Below are positions 5,541-7,018 of a stretch of 7,018 nucleotides of DNA, piece after piece. The notes under the pieces are model-generated. The model was not told the DNA's origin. It did not search any database and saw nothing but the letters and a program-made list of their open reading frames with translations. Position 1 is the first letter of the stretch; every line of letters begins with the position of its first letter. The translations under genes were made by a program, and so were the position numbers. Source of the DNA: an uncultured Duganella sp. (GTDB lineage Bacteria; Pseudomonadota; Gammaproteobacteria; Burkholderiales; Burkholderiaceae); NCBI GenBank assembly GCA_946482635.1, contig CAMLSG010000248.1, positions 1-7,018 on the forward strand. Direction: 5' to 3'.

Positions 5541-5897
5541 ATGGATACCCAAACTATCTTATTTGTTGCCTGTGTGCTGTTCGGTGTCGCCGCGGCTGGC
5601 GGCATCGTCATGGCCTTGATCCGCTTGGGCAAAAAGGCTAATCCGCCGCACTGGATTGCGATGCTGCACGGCTTTATCGCTGCGGCCGGCGTGACCCTGC
5701 TGGCCTACGTAACGATCTTCTCGCAGGTGCCGGACCTGGCCCAGATCGGCTTGCTGGCGTTGCTGCTGGCTGCGGCTGGCGGCGTCTGGATGAACCTTGG
5801 CCGCCACCAGCAGGGCGTATTGATACCCAACGCCGTCATGGTCGGCCATGCATTGATGGCCATCGCCGGCGTCGCCTTGCTGCTGCTCGCGCTTTAG
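5541..5897 (+). CDS. 118-aa four-helix integral membrane protein, function unknown
   Basis: I do not recognise a named family. Four hydrophobic segments are visible at residues ~4-27 (QTILFVACVLFGVAAAGGIVMALI), ~38-60 (WIAMLHGFIAAAGVTLLAYVTIF), ~66-86 and ~96-118 (VMVGHALMAIAGVALLLLAL), joined by short loops. Histidines in 'MLHGFIAAAG' and 'MVGHALMAIAG' lie within helices 2 and 4 at similar depth and followed by alike A/G-rich stretches. This suggests an internal two-fold repeat and possibly a haem- or metal-binding pair, which is inference only. The start is uncertain: the ATG at 5541 gives a clean N-terminus, while an in-frame ATG at 5520 would add MRAQNAC. Neither has a good ribosome binding site. 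It probably follows the DsbA-like gene in one transcript, and its TAG interlocks with the stop of the DUF411 gene. Confidence 0.75.
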   Translation: MDTQTILFVACVLFGVAAAGGIVMALIRLGKKANPPHWIAMLHGFIAAAGVTLLAYVTIFSQVPDLAQIGLLALLLAAAGGVWMNLGRHQQGVLIPNAVMVGHALMAIAGVALLLLAL

Positions 5898-6328
5898 TTG
5901 TAGTGCTGGTAGACCCTGGACGAGCCGTCAGGCATCACAAGCAAAACATCATAAGCGTCCTTGCGCGGACCTTCCATGCCAGGCGAGCCAAGCGGCATGC
6001 CCGGGGCGGCCAGGCCCTTCGCCTTCGGCTTGGCGGCCAGCAGGCGCTTGACCTCCGCCGCAGGCACATGGCCTTCAATCGCATAGCCGTCCACCACGGC
6101 CGTATGGCATGAGCCGAAACGGTCCGGAATCCCCATCTTCTCGCGCATGTCGGAAGGGTTGGCGACGTTGTGCGCCTCCACCTTGAAGCCGTTGCCGCGC
6201 AAGTGCTTGACCCACGCTTCGCAACAGCCGCAGGTCGCGCTCTTGTAGACGTTGATGACGGGCGTGGCAGCCATGGCCAGCGCGGGCATGGCCAGCATCG
6301 CGGCCAGGAGTGTTTTACGGATCTTCAT
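5894..6328 (-). CDS. exported DUF411 metal (copper)-binding protein
   Basis: This 144-aa DUF411-family protein has an N-terminal signal peptide (MKIRK, then LLAAMLAMPALAMA with likely cleavage after Ala20), so it acts in the periplasm. The mature part has a thioredoxin-like core: 'INVYKSATCGCCEAWVKHL' carries Cys33, Cys35 and Cys36, 'GSCHTAVVDGYAIEGHVP' carries Cys74 and His75, and the conserved tail 'GLAAPGMPLGSPGMEG' supplies methionines. These are the family's conserved features. Members often sit in copper or silver resistance clusters and are thought to bind Cu(I), but no copper pump or oxidase is visible here. The ATG at 6328 is the only in-frame start that gives the signal peptide. Upstream ATGs at 6336 and 6332 are out of frame, and no Shine-Dalgarno is at normal spacing; the nearest purine run is inside a hairpin (6344-6361). 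The gene is divergent from the NemR-like regulator. Confidence 0.93.
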   Translation of the reverse strand: MKIRKTLLAAMLAMPALAMAATPVINVYKSATCGCCEAWVKHLRGNGFKVEAHNVANPSDMREKMGIPDRFGSCHTAVVDGYAIEGHVPAAEVKRLLAAKPKAKGLAAPGMPLGSPGMEGPRKDAYDVLLVMPDGSSRVYQHYN

Positions 6329-6343
6329 GCATGCATGGTGCCA

Positions 6344-6361
6344 CGACCCTTTCCAGGGTCG
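6344..6361 (-). repeat. perfect hairpin in the DUF411 leader region
   Basis: On the minus strand CGACCCT and AGGGTCG pair perfectly (7 bp) around the loop GGAA, which fits the GNRA tetraloop pattern. The purine run GGAAAGGG, the best Shine-Dalgarno-like sequence upstream of DUF411, spans the loop and the 3' arm. The hairpin ends 16 nt before the start codon at 6328. It may be a translational control hairpin or a DNA operator; the transcription start is not known. Confidence 0.5.
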
Positions 6362-6386
6362 GAATGACCTGAGTCAAAAATATTTC

Positions 6387-6414
6387 TAGACGACTGGTCT
6401 AATTCGGATTAGAC
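6387..6414. promoter_or_regulatory. probable operator of the NemR-like regulator (three TAGAC half-sites)
   Basis: TAGAC (6387-6391) and GTCTA (6397-6401) form an inverted repeat with 5-nt spacing. GTCTAAT (6397-6403) and ATTAGAC (6408-6414) form a second, perfect 7-bp one with 4-nt spacing, sharing the middle half-site. The like-oriented half-sites are 23 bp apart, about two helical turns. From memory, E. coli NemR binds a TAGACC-N4-GGTCTA palindrome; the first repeat here is very close to that, one base shorter in the spacer. TCTAAT (6398-6403, 5/6) inside it can act as a -10 box for the regulator gene, which fits repression by autoregulation, though no clear -35 is seen. Control of the divergent DUF411 gene from the same site is possible. 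Confidence 0.6.
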
Positions 6415-6422
6415 TGTGCCAC

Positions 6423-7016
6423 ATGACTTCCACCAATTACGCCGACGTTCGCCAGGGCATCATCGATGCGGCCATGCCGCTGTTCATGCACAAGGGATTC
6501 AACGGCGTCGGGCTGACTGAACTCCTGGGCGCAGCCAAGGTGCCGAAAGGCTCGTTCTATCATTACTTCGGCTCCAAGGAAGTCTTTGGCGCGGCCGTCA
6601 TCGACAGCTATTTCGAGCGCACCCTGGCGCGCATCGACGAATTGCTGGCGCAAGGCGCAACCGGGCGGGAAGGCCTGCTGAACTACTTTGAAGACTGGCG
6701 TGAATGCCAGTTGGGCGAATCCAGCCAGTGCCTGGCCGTCAAGCTCGGCGCGGAAGTGAGCGACCTGTCGGAAGCGCTGCGCGCATCGCTGCATCGCGGC
6801 GTCAGCGGCATCACGTCGCGGCTGGGGCAGTGCATTGAGCGCGGCATGTCTGATGGCTCGCTGCCGCAAGGCCTGGATGCCAAAGTATTGGCCGTCGCAC
6901 TTTACCAAAGCTGGGTGGGCGCAAGCCTGCTCGCGAAGATCAACCATGACCGCGCGCCGCTCGATACGGCAATGGCGGGCACGCAGCAAGTACTGAATCA
7001 AACGCAGCACGCTTGA
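6423..7016 (+). CDS. nemR: TetR-family, NemR-like redox/electrophile-responsive repressor
   Basis: This is a 197-aa TetR-family regulator. The N-terminal helix-turn-helix spans residues ~10-55, with 'GVGLTELLGAAKVPKGSFYHYFGSKEVFG' very close to the same region of E. coli NemR. The ligand/dimer domain also follows NemR: 'CLAVKLGAEVSDLSEALR' (103-120), 'GITSRLGQCIERG', and 'LYQSWVGASLLAKI' (160-173). NemR senses hypochlorite, quinones and methylglyoxal through Cys106, which can form a sulfenamide with Lys175. The equivalents here are Cys103 and Lys172, with identical 69-residue spacing, so the switch is probably kept. Further cysteines are Cys95 and Cys137. The ATG at 6423 has no Shine-Dalgarno, and no other in-frame start is better. 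Probable operator half-sites lie 9-36 nt upstream. In E. coli NemR controls nemA and gloA; the gene downstream here is beyond the window, 2 nt past the stop. DUF411 is the divergent neighbour. Confidence 0.88.
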   Translation: MTSTNYADVRQGIIDAAMPLFMHKGFNGVGLTELLGAAKVPKGSFYHYFGSKEVFGAAVIDSYFERTLARIDELLAQGATGREGLLNYFEDWRECQLGESSQCLAVKLGAEVSDLSEALRASLHRGVSGITSRLGQCIERGMSDGSLPQGLDAKVLAVALYQSWVGASLLAKINHDRAPLDTAMAGTQQVLNQTQHA

Positions 7017-7018
7017 AC

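Noticed and set aside
4740..5552. 270-aa minus-strand reading frame across the DsbA-like gene
   Set aside because: It is longer than the real gene but has a low-complexity, Arg/Ala/Gln/His-rich composition with no recognisable motif, overlaps the divergent promoter region, and lies fully antisense to a well-supported oxidoreductase. Typical GC-rich shadow frame.
6344..6361. MerR/CueR-type copper operator upstream of DUF411
   Set aside because: MerR-type sites have longer dyads inside a 19-20 nt promoter spacer. Here the symmetry is only 18 nt with a 4-nt centre, and no matching -35/-10 pair frames it (TTGACT at 6377-6372 has no -10 at the right distance).
6399..7010. 203-aa minus-strand reading frame antisense to the NemR-like gene
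   Set aside because: The regulator on the plus strand has extensive NemR likeness. The antisense frame is Arg/Gln/His-rich and shows no domain.
1..7018. Defence island, toxin-antitoxin pair, prophage or integron content
   Set aside because: No nuclease, helicase, toxin/antitoxin pair, integrase, attC-like repeat or phage protein is visible. The CAT-like gene has no mobile-element hallmarks around it.

Overview
The window is about 7 kb of high-GC chromosomal-type DNA, roughly 60% G+C by eye. It is densely coded on both strands, with no RNA genes, IS elements, CRISPR arrays or phage genes seen. Codon use, the mix of families (GFA, DUF455 ferritin-like, DUF4832, DUF411, cytosolic DsbA-like) and the style of the small membrane proteins suggest a betaproteobacterium, perhaps an Oxalobacteraceae member such as Massilia, Duganella or Janthinobacterium. 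That placement is inference, because no marker gene is present.

Layout. (1) Positions 71-983 (+): two unrecognised genes 4 nt apart, a 118-aa protein with a C-terminal membrane anchor that resembles DUF2007, then a 183-aa protein. (2) 980-2044 (-): a chloramphenicol acetyltransferase-type O-acetyltransferase with a TTG start and its own promoter, preceded in transcription by a small two-helix membrane protein. (3) 2109-2486 (+): a GFA-family zinc protein divergent from (2). (4) 2483-4756 (-): a two-gene unit, DUF455 ferritin-like protein then a secreted DUF4832-type TIM-barrel protein. (5) 4857-5897 (+): a cytosolic DsbA-like CSWC oxidoreductase, then a four-helix membrane protein. (6) 5894-6328 (-): an exported DUF411 metal-binding protein. 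(7) 6423-7016 (+): a TetR-family regulator closely resembling NemR, divergent from DUF411 across a 94-nt region rich in inverted repeats.

How the genes fit together. Most are single genes or short pairs, so this looks like ordinary accessory/housekeeping chromosome rather than one dedicated system. There is a loose thiol, electrophile and metal stress theme: GFA, the CSWC oxidoreductase, DUF411 and the NemR-like regulator. The best-supported mechanistic point is that the regulator keeps the Cys/Lys pair of the E. coli NemR redox switch at the same 69-residue spacing, and has NemR-box-like half-sites just upstream of its start.

All three convergent gene ends interlock their stop codons by exactly 4 bp, leaving no room for intergenic terminators. 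No gene-free stretch exceeds 300 nt; the longest are 4757-4856 and 6329-6422, and both are described. I see no convincing novel multi-gene system here.
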